Assembly (NCBI RefSeq): GCF_964355755.1
Contig: NC_092670.1
Coordinates: forward strand, 25,467,795-25,531,794
DNA length: 64,000 bases
Direction of reading: 5' to 3'
Source: Antedon mediterranea
Lineage: Eukaryota > Echinodermata > Crinoidea > Comatulida > Antedonidae
Made by a program: the position numbers and the translations under genes. Numbering within the stretch: position 1 is the stretch's first letter; each line of letters starts with the position of its first letter. The notes under the pieces were generated by a model. It did not search any database. It saw nothing but the letters and a program-made list of their open reading frames with translations, and was not told where the DNA came from. Below, in pieces: positions 35,785-49,045 of this stretch.

Positions 35785-38700
35785 CAATAGAGAGAAATGG
35801 CGAACCGCGATGACGTCACTCAAATTTCACCGAGTGGGTATAGATTGTAAACAAACCATTTCGCCACATGTTTTTGTATGGGAAATTCCGATGGGTTGAG
35901 TTAAAAAGGAAGGTAGAAAAGAACGTTTAAAACACACATAATAGCAGTATCTTTTTTTTTTTGCAACACCCTTAACAATTTTAATGTTATATGGGCAAAT
36001 CTTAACATTTTTAATTTGGATTGAATTAAGACGCGTTTTTGTTATATACTGTACCCAGCTCTAGGCCCTAGATAGTTGGCATGTATGCTGTAGTACCTCG
36101 AGCCTAGCACGGATTATCGGTTATTATAATAATAATAATATTGGAAATTCGTTATTGCGTACTGTACCCACTACTACTACTTTAGCTAGGGTGCTGCTAG
36201 GCGTCTCCTAGCTAGGTAGTAAGACTAAATAGAGCCTCTCTAGTAGGCCTAGCATTAGTTTCAGCTTGACAACTGCCATTTTGTTATGTGGCTAGTGATG
36301 CTTCCTGCAGGGGGGCTACCGCCAGTAATGAATACTTGATAACACCATTCTATTATAATATTATAGGCCAAGTCTAATGTAGACCTATAGTCCAGTCAAA
36401 AATCACCCTCACCATGGTATAAGAACGTACCCTAATAAAATTTCATCCGTAGGTTCTATGTATATAGGTAATAACATTTCTTGATGTTGCGTCTTGCAAA
36501 ACTTGGGATTTTACGAGAAAATTAGACTTTTATACCCAATTTATAACCGCCTCATGTCGTATTATTGTGTACAGCGAATGCGACGAAGCGTGACTGAAAT
36601 TACGAGACGCTGTTAGCGCCCGTTGAAAAATGCATTAACAAAGCTAAAAACCAACAAAATTAATAGTTTATACAATAATTTAAATATAGTTTACAATAAA
36701 TTGTATAATAAAATACATAACTTATAAAGAAACCCCAAGTATAAACTAAAATATTTACAAATATGTGTTTAAAAATGTACAAATCAAAATGGCCTTCCAT
36801 AAAATAAAGTGCGCCCTCACGCGTCATACTTTTATCGGACTTGTATGGATGGTTATACAGTACACGGCATTAATATACGAAACCCGATGCGGTTTGTTTA
36901 GTTTTTGCCTTTTTTTTACGCAAGAGGCAGAATATTTTATTTTTACAAATTTATTTATATTTTTTATCATGGAAAAACGGATTGTATATATTTAAACACA
37001 TTACAACCTCCAATATACCATCATGATGGATTAAGTGTATATTTGTATATATCTGCTGAAGCGTAATGATCTACTAGTTCTGCTGGTTTTATTTTGGAAA
37101 TTCTTTTTTTTCACAGCATTAGGCCTACTTGCGTGGATATCACAATGCATTGCATATTTTGAACTATCATTCGCGATTATAATCTTAATTAGAGTAAGAA
37201 CCAATTATTTAAGGATAATCCATTTCACGTAGGCCTATACGAAAGATACTACCTCAAGTACACCTACTTTCACTTTCCAACAATTATTAAGAGCGTATCA
37301 AATCAAAGGGGCTGGTTGGCATTCGTCTGAATCAACATTTTTCATTTTCCCCTTTACCCGCCGCCACCCACCGCTGCCCCACTGCCAATGGGGAGGAGGA
37401 GCCGGTTTGATCCTCTCTGAATCCGTCTGGCCTTCACATCGTACCGATGTGTGAAGTTTGAGCCAATAAACGTCATTCATGACGATTCTTTAAGTTCGAA
37501 GTCGTCTTCCAGAATTCAAAGCATTCTAAAGTTAAAGTGTTTTTCCACTAAATAAAAGATAGTGAGAATGTTGGAGTGTGATATAAGATTCGCGAGAAAC
37601 TATATACTGTATTACCCAATTCTCCTTTTTTAAAGACATGACGTATTAAATACTTTCTAATATAAAGTTTTTTGGTGGAGAGTAGTCCTACAATGATAAT
37701 TATTATTGGACATTTTATACAAAAAAGCATGTCATAAACAATCAGTTCACCTCCACGGCCTGAAAGTTCTCACTTGGGACAAAAAAGTAAAGTCCAGAAC
37801 AAAAGTTTTATATGCATTTTTATTTCAAATATTGTTATCCGCCGAGTTCGACTCATTTTAATGCATTTAAATAATATTTAAAAAGCTTGGGAGAAAACAG
37901 TAGTTTAATTTGTTGGCTTATTCAAATGCTTATAAATGACGTTTTAAACCTAAAAGAGGCAATTTTCCTCAAAAGTGAAGATGAAGATTGATTAATTAAT
38001 TACGGTAATTAAATGTAAAAGAATAAAACAGTTATCCGTCAGACTTCTTCGAACATAAAGAATCTTCGGTGGCAGGATTACATTTTCTAAAACACGAAAT
38101 TGTCTCAAACATCATACAATATGGATGCCAATAAACAATTCAAAGAAACTTAAAACTAACAATCACAAGGATTAACTTTGTTGCTAACCGGGCAATGAGA
38201 AAACATTTCAGACGACTTTATTAATTTAAATCCTTATTATATTGTATATGCGAAATGGACTATCATTTAAAAATGATTCTTACTCAAGTTAACATTGACT
38301 ATAATCGCGAATAAACAATGCATTGCGATATCCGCGCAAATAATGCTGTGAAAAAAAGAATTTCCAGAATAAGGCTAACCAGATAACTAGGAGATCATTA
38401 CGCTTTAGCAGATACAATACGGCGCTTCACTTAATCCATTATGATGGTAGACTGGAGGTTGTAATGTGTTTAAATATATACAATCCTTTTTTTCCATGAT
38501 AAAAACTAGAAATATATTTGTGAAAATACAATATTCTGCCTCTTGCAGAGGCAATAACTAACAAACCGCATTGGGTTTCGTATTATTAATGCCTTGTATA
38601 ACCATCCATACAAGTCCGATAAAAGTATGACGCATGAGGGCGCACTTTATTTTATGAAAGGCCATTTTGATTTGTACATTTTTAAACACATATCTGTAAA

Positions 38701-39310
38701 TATTTTAGTTTATACATGGGTTTTCTTTATATTTTATGTATTTTATTATACAATTTATTGTAAACTATATTTAAATTATTGTATAAACTATTAATTTTGT
38801 AGGTTTTTAGCTTTGTTAATGCATTTTTCAACGGGCGCTAACGGCGTCTCGTAATTTCAGTCACGCTTCGTCGCATTCGCTGTACACAATAATACGACAT
38901 GAGGCGATTATAAATTGGGTATAAAAGTCTAATTTTCTCGTAAAATCCCAAGTTTTGCAAGACGCAACATCAAGAAATGTTATTACCTATATACATAGAA
39001 CCTACGGATGAAATTTTATTAGGGTACGTTCTTATACCATGGTGAGGGTGATTTTTGACTGGACTACTACAGATATGAGATATTTTTAGGAATATGATTG
39101 TGAATGATGGATGACTTTTATACATATTTCATTGTTTTATTGTGTAAATACACAAATACAACAAGAATTATGAGCGTTACAGCAACAACATTGGTTAGAC
39201 AACGCCATGATTCACGTGTATAAACATAGGAAATGTGTCGCCCTCAACGGTTTGTTATGATTTTATACCCACTCGGATTTTAGACGTCGGTTCGCCATTT
39301 CTCTCTATTG
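35785..39310. mobile_element. 3.5-kb foldback element with ~1.1-1.4-kb inverted arms
   Basis: Ends are CAATAGAGAGAAATGGCGAA and its complement at 39291-39310. The trinucleotide AAG flanks both sides (35782-35784, 39311-39313), a candidate 3-bp target duplication. Arms run from 35785 to about 37240 and from about 38240 to 39310, including a long matching block (36360-37240 with 38240-39075). The centre, about 37240-38240, is unique and has no recognised gene. Arm reading frames are mutually antisense and show no domain. Non-autonomous, able to form a very large hairpin. Confidence 0.88.
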
Positions 39311-39813
39311 AAGATGAGTATCATTTCACTTTAGTTTGTCCCTTTTATTCAGATATTAGAACTAAATATATTTTCATTTTATACAAATAACCCCTCTAAA
39401 TTAAAATATATTTATCTTATGTCTACTACAAATATCTCATTACTAAGCTTGGAAAATATATATATTTTTTTTCATTTTAACGTAGAACAGAATTCTTAAA
39501 CGCACTCTAATGTTATTGATTGGATTGAATTGTTACATTGTATATTATTTGGGCCAAAGGCCATATAAATAACTATTTTCTTGGATCATTCCAAGAAAGA
39601 AAGTATACATAAATATATTTACCCTTCAAATTGTACTGCTGTACTTTTTTGGTTGGTTTATAGCCTTGTTGGTTGTATTCAAGTAAACTGGAAATCACCT
39701 GCAATTGTGTATGAAAAAAATTGAAGGAAAATTAAAAAATATAGGATATTTAGTTTAAGGAAACGGAGACAGACTAAAACAGCATGGATTAGTTTGCTTT
39801 ATTATTAGAATAG
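39311..39813. other. Spacer between two nested elements
   Basis: Holds a short minus-like LINE scrap candidate (a 'CPFYSDIRTKY' reading near 39335-39370, plus strand) similar to the LINE C-terminus at 15.95-16.23 kb. Otherwise no feature. Confidence 0.3.
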
Positions 39814-40765
39814 TAGGCTAGCCGGCGCTAGTTCCGTTTCGCACCTGTTTTTATTTCGACTTCCTTTTGACTCCAAATTGTTAAGCAACTTATTGTAAAT
39901 ACCACACCTTAAAATTGGGCCTCATAAGTACGTTTATGAAGAAGAATCACAAAAAAAGTAACAAATAAATCCTTAAATTGATGATTTTACAGACATGTTT
40001 CTCGCATACCGTTCGCCGCGAATTTAGCATACTCGAAGTTCAATATTTTCGTTTCTATGGAGCGCCAAAAGAGCAACAACAATAGATGGTTAAAACCTCA
40101 GTGGAATGCGTCTTCTTTTAATGCATTTATTATTGAAATACACGTTTAATTTTAATACATTTTGTCAATAAAAATGCTGTAACATTTTACTGCTAATAAT
40201 TTGCTGTTTTCAAATAGCAACCAACCCTAGGCCTAAGAGTAAGACTAAGAGGCATATTATTTAGATTAAGGTATACCCCTACAGTACAGTACATGTAATA
40301 TGATGATGAATTTGTCGATTTTCATTCCTAATAGTAGAGCAGTTAGTGACATGAGGTGTGCATTTTATTACCAAAGCATGAAACTTGGCACAAAGTTTCT
40401 TTGATATATATAGATTCAAAATATCGGGGGGTGCCAAGTGTCCAATGTCCGGTATGGCGGCCATCTTGATTTCAAAATGGCCACCACAAAAACAAAAAGT
40501 GCTCATATCTTGGCAACTACAAACAGTAGACACTTGATTTTGGTCTCAAAATGTTCACAAACTACATATTTCTATTTGCTCTAATGGACAATTTCGCCCA
40601 AAAGTGACCGGAAGCAGGATTTTTACCAGTTTGACCTTTGACCTCACATTTGTATATCTCAATAACTACTGGGCATTTTCATTCGATTTTGGTGTCATTT
40701 TGTTCAGAATAAATATATTTATATTTACTGTAATGAAACATTTTCACATAAAATGACCGAAAATA
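39814..40765. repeat. Left terminal inverted repeat of the 7.8-kb transposon
   Basis: Inverse of 46780-47657 with substitutions and indels, including a ~200-base stretch near 40085-40285 that matches poorly. Confidence 0.85.
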
Positions 40766-41493
40766 CAATTTATGGCCTTTGACATTTATACGATGTTATT
40801 ATCGAATTATGTGATCATTATGTCGTTCATGTTGATAATGTAGATTAAATTAATTAAGATTAATTCTATTAATTCAAAATTTGATGGACTTAAATAGTAT
40901 AGTACACTACAGACACTCTAAATTTATCAGAATTATTAAATTGACATGTGCTGGGAGGTGTCATAGTTCAATGCTAATTGAACCTTCTGATTGGCTAAAA
41001 GTTTTCATAGTTTTTGAGCAGGAAAGACAAACAATACTTTTTATGTAAAATGGTGAGTTTCTTTTTGTTCTATAAACATTCATTTTCTACATATAAGTAA
41101 CATAAACTATCCAAGTATCTAAAGATGATTGTTAGCAGGAATATGAATCAAAATGATCACTCACGACGACATGTATATGCGTGACATTTTGTCAGGCCTA
41201 GGCCTAGCTCTTGTGGGCAATGACCACGTGGCGTACCTTAGGCAAATATCGGTCTGGCCTACCTTTGATAGGCCTAGCTTGCATCTTTAGGTCTGACAGG
41301 AGAAGGGTAGGCTTGATGATTAGGGTATAGAGAGTGAGAGAAAATCTGTTTCTTTTTGTAATAGAATGTAATGTATGTACTTCTTTCTATCTTAAATATG
41401 AATAGGCATACATTTTATTTGTGAAGTTTATTCAGCCTAGGCCTAGATTTAGTGTATTTATGTTACTTTCTACAGGAGGATCTTTGTGGCATT

Positions 41494-44400
41494 ATGGATT
41501 GGAGCAAGTGTGTATTGTGCCAGAGTAATGTTTTAAATTTATTTAAAGAAGACAATAATGATGTTTATTATAATTTTGAAAGCAAAATAAGAAAATTCAT
41601 AGACAACGATTTGCCACTGCCAAATAAATTCAAAGTCTGTGTGGCTGCTTTGCAGGGTGATGCATGCGATATTGCTACAAACCTAATTGCAAATCGGGCT
41701 AGATGGCATAAAAGCTGCATTCTTGAATTATCTTCAACAAGATTACAGAGGGCCATAACAAAAAGAAAGAAAGAAGAAGAAAATCAAAACAGTGATACAA
41801 TGTGCAAAAAAACACGGAGCACTGTAAACACAGAAGCACATTTGAGATCTTCAAAGTGTTTCTTTTGTGATAAAGAAGGAGTCTTGAAGTCAAAAAGCAT
41901 CAATCAAAATGCAAATCCAAATGATGTACTGCTTAAAGTACAGACGGATGGTAGAGACATAAATATTAGAAAAGCAGCAAATGAAATGGGTGATACCAAG
42001 GTGCTTGCCAAACTTTCTGAAGGCACTATGTTTGCACGTGATGCTTGTTACCATGACCAATGCATGCTGGCTTTCAGAAATAAATATAAAGTTTTCCTGT
42101 ACACAAAACATAAAACAGACGACAATCAAGACAATCGATTGGATTTGGACGACATAGCTTTCGCAGAAGTGATGAATTTCATAGATGACAAGCTACAAGC
42201 AATGGATGAAATTGCTCCTTTTGTCCTGTTGTCTGAGTTAAAGAAATTGTACTGTGATGTTTTAGGTAGTTTAGGTGCGACTCCTTCAAATTTACATGCT
42301 ACACGTTTCAAAGATAGGATTCTGGAAGCTAATTCAAACTTAAAAACAATCACTCATAAACAAAAGGTGTACATTTCATACAAGGATAATATGGCTGCTG
42401 CGCTTGAATTTTCAATGTCATCTTCTTCTGAAATGAACCACATTCGTCAAGTGGCAAGAATTATTCGCAGAGACATGTTTCGAAAAACAAATACATTTAG
42501 TGGGAGTTTTGAAGACAATTGTGTTATAGATTCTGTACCCCCGAGTCTTCTACAGCTCATATCATTAATAATAGGAGGTAATTATGAGTCCACACCTAGT
42601 GACCTAAAAGCAAACCGAATTACACAAGCTGCATCATTGTCTCAACTTATCATGTTTAACTCAAGAATGGACAAAAACAGAAACAGAAACACCACAAGAA
42701 TTCGCCATGCAGATGATAAAGAGACACCACTTCCGATATACATAGCTTTAAAAGTACATTCAGAAACAAGGAATCGATCACTTATCGACAAATTCTACAA
42801 ATTAGGACTTTCAATTTCGTATTCCCGTTTTCTGTCAATTTCAACTGCACTAGGGAACAACATATGTCAACATTATGAAAATGTAGGCTATGTAAGCCCT
42901 CCCATTCTAAAGCACCGATTATTTTCAACACATGCAGTCGACAACATTGACCACAATCCTAGTTCTAGAAATGCAAAGGACTCATGACATGGTACAGCAA
43001 TTTCTTGCACCCAGCATTTGGAAAATAAGGGTGATGGTGATACACAAGTACAAACTGGTATTGATGTCTCTCAATCTGCCAAGTTAAAGCAACTGCCAAC
43101 TTCATATACAAACTTGCAACCATTTGTCCTAAAGACGAAAGATGTGAATGTTCCAAAAACAGAAAATAACCAATTGGTAAGAATTACTTTACAAATTATT
43201 CACATTGTACAAGGCATTGAACTATCATGGCTCACTTATTCAGATATTGTAATATAAATATATATATATATATTATAGTATGTGTAGATACTTTTAAATG
43301 CTTGTATTCGTTCATCACAGGTACATCATGTTACAACGAATGACGTGGTAGAATCTGAGGGTCAGTGGTTGGAAAATGTTTACAAAGCATTTGTCAATGA
43401 TGATGATGATAATGACAACCTTCATTGGTACAGTAGATACGATACTTTCGATAATTTTAATTTAAAATAAATAAGTATGATAATTATTTCTTAAAATAGG
43501 TGAATACTTAAATGTGATTTTGTTTTTAGGTCTAGTTATTATTCGCATCAAATGAAAGACGAGGATATTTTACCACCAGCAATAACGACTCTTCTTCCGC
43601 TATTTCGTGAGAAAGCAGATTCACCAGCCATGATTCATCATGCTATGATGCTAATTAAGAATCATACAGAATACCTTAATCCTGGTATGTAATTGTACTG
43701 ATGAAAATAATTAATATGTAATGGTGGCGGATAAATGTATATTCATGTTATTTAATTAATTAACTAGTTATATATATATAAACTTTTTATAAAGTTATGT
43801 TACTTTACTTTAGTTATATAACTTTAAACAAAATTATTATGACAGGTCAAGTACCTGTTTTAACTGTGGACCAGCCGCTATATGCCATTGCTAAGAAAAT
43901 CCAGTGGACTAAAGACCAGACCCTTGGCGAAAAGGGGTTCCTAGTTACGATGGCTGACTTTCACATTGAAATGACTTTCATGCGGTGTATAGGTGAGTAT
44001 ACAATTAGGCCTACCATACCATGTTTCATTTATTTAATTTATCAAATTTCCAGGTAAACCTCAACAATTAAAAACTAATAAACAACAGCGCATTATAATT
44101 AATTGGACTAATGATGTATCTTTATAATTGTCTAACCAATCATTATTGATTTTTTTTAATTTTTAGGTGATTGGCTAAATGGAAGTGGTTGGACAGAGTT
44201 GATGAGTGCTTCATCAGTAGTGACTGGTGGCAAGGCCAATGCCATGTTATCTGCTTCATCGAATACTGCTTTGTGTCGCTATCTGCACCAGGTCACAGCA
44301 TGTGCATTATACATAAAGAAGAAACATGCATATATGAAATATATCGAAGATTCTGATTCCGCAATGTCATTTTCTGATTGGGAAAACCACATGGAGAAGC

Positions 44401-46610
44401 ACCCGATGTTCAAGTTCTGGAATTTAACAATGAGGATGGAGCTAACACTTCTTCAGTTTGTGAAGTCAATTAGAACAGGCAACTTTGAACTGTATTTAAA
44501 TCAACTACATGCCATAGCACCATGGATGTTCGCTTTAGACCATTATAATTATTCAAGGTGGCTACCTGTTCATATCCATACTATGCAACATCTTCATAAC
44601 ACTCATCCAGCAATTTATGCACAATTTGCCAGTGGAAAGTTCACTATACAAAAATCAAACAGAAAGTTTTCGAAAATTGCACTAGATCATAACCATGAGC
44701 AGTTGAACGCCAAAATAAAAGGTGTGGGTGGAGCAATTGGATTGACTGAAGACGAAATGAGTTTGCGGAGATGGATAATGGCTGGTCCCGAAATTGTGAG
44801 GTTGACATCTGAGTTTGATTCAGCTATCAGTGATTGTGAATTAACAGAAACCATTTATGAACACCACGATGCTGGAAAAACAACACAAAAGAGGTACTAC
44901 AATGACGTAAAGTTGGTTGTTGCCACTTTAAACGAATTTGGAAATCCATTTGAAGATGATAGCAGTGAGCTCTTCAACATTGAAACAAAAGTTGTCAGCA
45001 CTTCGTCAACTAATTTACAGAATGTAGAGAAGAGCGGTAAAGATCAGTTTAAAGATTTCTTGGCCAATCGCATAGAAGATCCAAAAATAGCACTTAGTGA
45101 TACAATACCAAAGAACAAACTCATTCCATTTACTTCAAAGTTGAACAGCAAATCTAAAAAAGACAAGAAACTTCAGGCTGCTAAGCGTGATGTTGGAATG
45201 TTTTCTCGGCTGTATATAGCATCTCAGCATAGAGAAGGTGATTTGAAGACATTCTTTGCGCATGAGAATGACAAAACACCCCCGTCTTTGTCTGAAGATG
45301 GTCGATTAAGACCCGCTAAGTCTAAATCAGACATAGTTTCTTGTATAATTAGCGGTGACCAAGACCTTCGAAGTGAAAGTCCACAAGTGGATGCAAAGGT
45401 ATTTGATGGACCAGCTCTTGTCAATATGGTACGTCCATCAGGGTGTCACACATTTGAGGATTACTCGAATAATAACTTTGTACCATATTTGCAGTCTCAA
45501 TTGAGATGTCTTTCACGAATTGATTTAGTCTGGGACAGATATTTTGAAGATAGCTTAAAATCAATGACTAGAGAAAATCGAGGAAAGGGAGTGAGACGAA
45601 AGGTGTACAGCAAAGGGCCATTACCACAGAATTGGAGTACATTTTTGAGATGCACCGAAAATAAGCAAGAATTATTTGAGTTTCTGGCTCACGAAAGTAC
45701 TGCACAAATACATGATAAGTTCGTAGTAAGTACTTTGAAAGACGGAGTGCTCTCAAATCATAAAAATGAAAACTTCCCGGACTTATCTAATTGTAACATC
45801 GAAGAGGCTGACGAAAGAATGCTACTTCACGTCAAAAACATTTCAAAATGGTATCCAAAGATTACAATAAAGACGGTTGACAGTGATGTTGTAGTAATTG
45901 CTACATCACTATTTAACAAACTAGTTGGCATAGATGAGCTCTATGTAGAATATGGAGTTGGTAAAGCACAAAAAATAATCGCAATCCATGAGTTAGTGAA
46001 CACTATGGGTGCACAGAGATGTACTGGCCTACTTTTTTTCCATTCATTTACAGGAGCAGACACAACTTCCTCTTTTGCAGGGAAAGGAAAAACATCCTTC
46101 TACAACACATGGACAAGTATGCCCGATATTTCAGGGTTATTTAACAAGTTATCAAATATCAAAAATCCAAATGAAATTTCAGATGATGACAACCTTGAAA
46201 TTGAGAGGTTTGTAGTTGCCACATACAGTCAAACATGTAACGCCACTCGAGTAAATGAGGCCAGACAGATCTTATTTACCAAGAGCAGTCGATCCATCGA
46301 GAACCTGCCTCCAACAGCAGCTGCACTGAAGCAGCATATCAAAAGATCATCTTTACAGGCTATGAAATGGAAAATGTCAATTAATGACTCTGCAGAAGCT
46401 ATAGATCCACAAGAATGGGGATGGAAAAGGAACGTTGCTGGAAATGGATTTGTTCCCCACTGGTCTGATCTTCCTGAAGTATCAAAAGCATGTGGAGAGC
46501 TGCTGAAATGTGGGTGTAAAGTTAGCTGCTCTGCTGGAAGATGTAAATGCATAAAAGCTGAATTGTCCTGTACAGCATTATGTGGGTGTAATGCAGATTG
46601 TGAGAACTAA
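41494..46610 (+). CDS. Putative transposase: Zn-finger, RNase H-like?, XPG/FEN-like nuclease, CXC-type C-terminus
   Basis: Five exons: 41494-43176, 43321-43427, 43530-43684, 43846-43992, 44167-46610. All have GT-AG borders and matching phases; total about 1500 residues. N-terminus: CVLC...WHKSC and CFFC...CYHDQC, two likely zinc-binding C2HC sites. Exons 4-5 hold TVDQPLYAIAKK, MADFHIEMTFM, and ALDHYNYSRWLPVH, conserved-looking acidic motifs that could be an RNase H-like core (inference). Later, EEADERMLLHV (about 45801), TVDSDVVVIA (about 45873) and FTGADTTSSFAGKGK (about 46047-46094) follow the order EAxA, DSD, GxD, GxGK seen in XPG/FEN (PIN-fold) nucleases. The C-terminus, CGCKVSCSAGRCKC then CTALCGC, resembles tesmin/TSO1 CXC cysteine arrays. 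An in-frame TGA at 42985-42987 interrupts exon 1, with 63 open codons after it. Large proteins like this are common in marine invertebrates; the nuclease reading is mine. Confidence 0.75.
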
Positions 46611-46779
46611 AAAATGTCGGTATGTTAGCAATACATTACACCTATCAGGTGAGTAAAAATTTCAGAATAATAATTTATGGAGATGTTTGCATCAAGTGTT
46701 TATTCAAAGGCGAAAAAAAAGTTATTTTACATTATACTGTACTAACATAAACCCCATAATGATCACATAATTTCACAAT

Positions 46780-47657
46780 CATATCGGATAAATATCAAAG
46801 GTCAACAATTGTATTTTCGGTCATTTTATGTGGAAATGTTTCATTACAACAAATATAAATTTATTTATTCTGAACAAAATGACACCAAAATCGAATGAAA
46901 ATGCCCAGTAGTTATTGAGATACACAAATATGAGGTCAAAGGTCAAATTGGAGAAATTCCCATTTCCGGTCACTTTTGAGCGAAATTGTCCATTAGAGTA
47001 AATAGAAATATGTAGTTTATGAACATTTTGAGACCAAAATCAAGTGTCTACTGTTTGTAGTTGCCAAGATATGAGCACTTTTTGTTTTTATTGTGGCCAT
47101 TTTGAAATCAAGATGGCCGCCATACCGGACGTTGGACACTTGGCACCCCCCGATATTTTGAATCTAAATATATCAAAGAAACTTTGTGCCAAGTTTCATG
47201 CTTTGGTAATAAAATGCACAACTTGGCTATTTTTATGGCGTTAACTGCTCTACTATAAAAGCTCCTGCAAAAACCATGTACAGTATCAACAGTAATATTT
47301 TTGTTGCATTGACATTGACAAAATATGATAAAATTGAACGTAATTTTCACCAATAAATGCATTAAATATACGAAATTTACTGAGTTTTTAGCCCTCTATT
47401 ATGATTGCTCTTTTAGCGCTCCATAGAAACAACAACATTGAACATGGAGTATGCGAAATTCACGAACCGATGTGCGAGAAACACGTCTGTAAATTCATCA
47501 ATTTAAAGGATTTATTTTTTACTTTTTGTGTGATCTCCTTCGTAAAAGTATTTTTGAGGCCTAATTCTAAGGTGTGGTACTCACGATAAAGTTAATTAAC
47601 CAATTTTGAGTCGAAATAAATGACAGGTGCGAAACGGAACTAGCGCCGGCTAGCCTA
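46780..47657. repeat. Right terminal inverted repeat of the 7.8-kb transposon
   Basis: Inverse of 39814-40765. The outermost 35 bases are identical, inner parts diverged, which suggests selection or recent conversion at the tips. Confidence 0.85.
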
Positions 47658-48540
47658 GGCTTAGGATATGTTAAAATAGCAGCCATGCATGTCATCACGA
47701 CACTAGCTAGAGTAGTGATAATACAACATGCAGAACAGTAGTACTACTGTACTGTAGCTAGTTTGGGCCTACAACTACTAGAGGCCTAGGGCTAGACTTT
47801 AGAGGCCTAGCCTAGTAGGCCAAAATAACAAAAGTGATCATGAATGAATGGAAATAAATCTCGTTTGTGTGGTAATGACATGTAGGCTAATAATAGGTTA
47901 ATAATATAGTATTGTTGGGCTTTGTTTCTAGCCTACTATAGGCTAGTACTATGTAGAGGCCAATAAGACAATTTGCGGTCGTACACAGCCATGTAATCAA
48001 TCTGCAGCTAGCAAGGTGGGGCAAGCCAAGGCTGAAGCGCCTAGCTTACTAGCCAGCAGCGAGCGGCGAGGCCTCCATTTTGTTGTCGATCTTTGATCAT
48101 AGTTTGTAGGCCTATGCCTATAGTAATAAGAGATAATAATAGACATATATGTCAGGCCTACCTTTTATAAAACAGCAAGATGTGTGCCTCATCCTTAATT
48201 TGATGCGATTAGCCAATAATACCCATTCTAGACCTGGCATCTCTGTGCTGCGTGATCGCCGATTTTGCCGCCGAGCTACACTGGCACAAAAACAAAGGGA
48301 GCCGTTTTTGGCTGTTGGCTTGCAGTTTTCTGATTGGTTGTTTACGGTCTGCCGGCCTATACGACGCATGCTCCATTATTTTCAAAAAGTTGTGCAGTAT
48401 TTCTTATTTCTTTACTCGATTTTATTTGATTTAATTTAAATAATTGTTTGTTGCAATAATATAGGATTACAAATAATAATATTAATTATATTTTGAATGG
48501 TAATTACGGACCATGCTTCTATTCCCGTCACCTCAACCCA
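47658..48540. other. Interior of the outer insert, right
   Basis: Rich in TAGGCCTA words (47760-47830, 47930-47960). The stretch 48130-48370 is more GC-rich, but its frames on both strands are short and unrecognised. A run of 17 C lies at 48546-48562. Confidence 0.4.
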
Positions 48541-48654
48541 GAACACCCCCCCCCCCCCCCCCACCTCTCCCCTGGGTCCTCTCTCGTACTCCCACGACGT
48601 ACACCCAGCCATCCGCTTTCGCTCTTCTCCGAATTCCCTTGGTTGTTAGGAAAA

Positions 48655-49045
48655 AAACTAGTTGCAAAACCAATTGAAACAACCAGTTGCCCGGTTGAAA
48701 AACCGATTGGACCAGTTGACTAGTTGAACTCAGTTGAGCTTTGGGAATACCAGTTGGCCAGTTGGAAAAACCAGTTGACCTGTTGAAAAACCAGTTGACC
48801 AGTTTGAAAAACCAGTTGACCAGTTTGAAAAACCAGTTGACCAGTTGAAAAACCAGTTGACCAGTTTGAAAAACCAGTTGACCAGTTGAAAAACCAGTTG
48901 ACCAGTTGGAAAAACCAGTTGACCAGTTGGAAAAAACAGTTAGACCAGTTGAAAAACCAGTTGACCAGTTGTTAAAACCAGTTGGAAACCAGTAAGACCA
49001 GTTGGACCAGTTGAAATTTCCAACTGTTCTCAACTGGAATTTTTA
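48655..49045. repeat. Right CCAGTTG array
   Basis: About 20 copies of CCAGTTGACCAGTTTGAAAAA-type units of 17-19 bases, almost all in one orientation, ending at the inverted terminus near 49051. A stop-free 166-codon minus-strand frame runs through it because the unit happens to lack stops; it is not a gene. Confidence 0.85.

Larger units (their letters stand above)
39814..47657. mobile_element. 7.8-kb TIR transposon carrying an XPG/FEN-motif protein gene
   Basis: Outer ends are perfect inverted copies for 35 bases: TAGGCTAGCCGGCGCTAGTT then CCGTTTCGCACCTGT at 39814, with the complement ending at 47657. Similarity continues at about 80 percent through roughly 39814-40080 / 47395-47657 and again 40290-40765 / 46780-47245, so each TIR is about 0.9 kb. 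The right end of each arm holds GGCCATTTTGAAATCAAGAT. The target duplication is uncertain because the end sequence is itself palindromic (TA possible). The single gene 41494-46610 fills the interior and is the presumed transposase. No known superfamily was confidently matched. Confidence 0.85.

Noticed and set aside
36765-37232. Small hydrophobic open frames within the foldback arms
   Set aside because: They have no homologous frame preserved in the opposite arm beyond DNA similarity, and no domain; AT-rich sequence gives such hydrophobic readings.
40279-40533. Two similar small proteins (minus at 40.3-40.5 kb, plus at 47.0-47.2 kb) as a conserved gene pair
   Set aside because: They are the same segment of the transposon's terminal inverted repeats read on opposite strands; conservation comes from the repeat.
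42985-42987. TGA as a selenocysteine codon in the transposase
   Set aside because: No sign of a SECIS element was looked for successfully, and nothing in the protein suggests a redox site. A nonsense mutation or error is simpler.
48149-48439. Possible host exon on either strand in the GC-richer part of the outer insert
   Set aside because: Overlapping frames on both strands are similar in length, with no splice pattern or motif.
48533-49033. Long minus-strand open frame with repeated 'FSTGQLVFQ'-like peptide
   Set aside because: It runs through the CCAGTTG repeat array; the unit simply lacks stops. No start context or domain.
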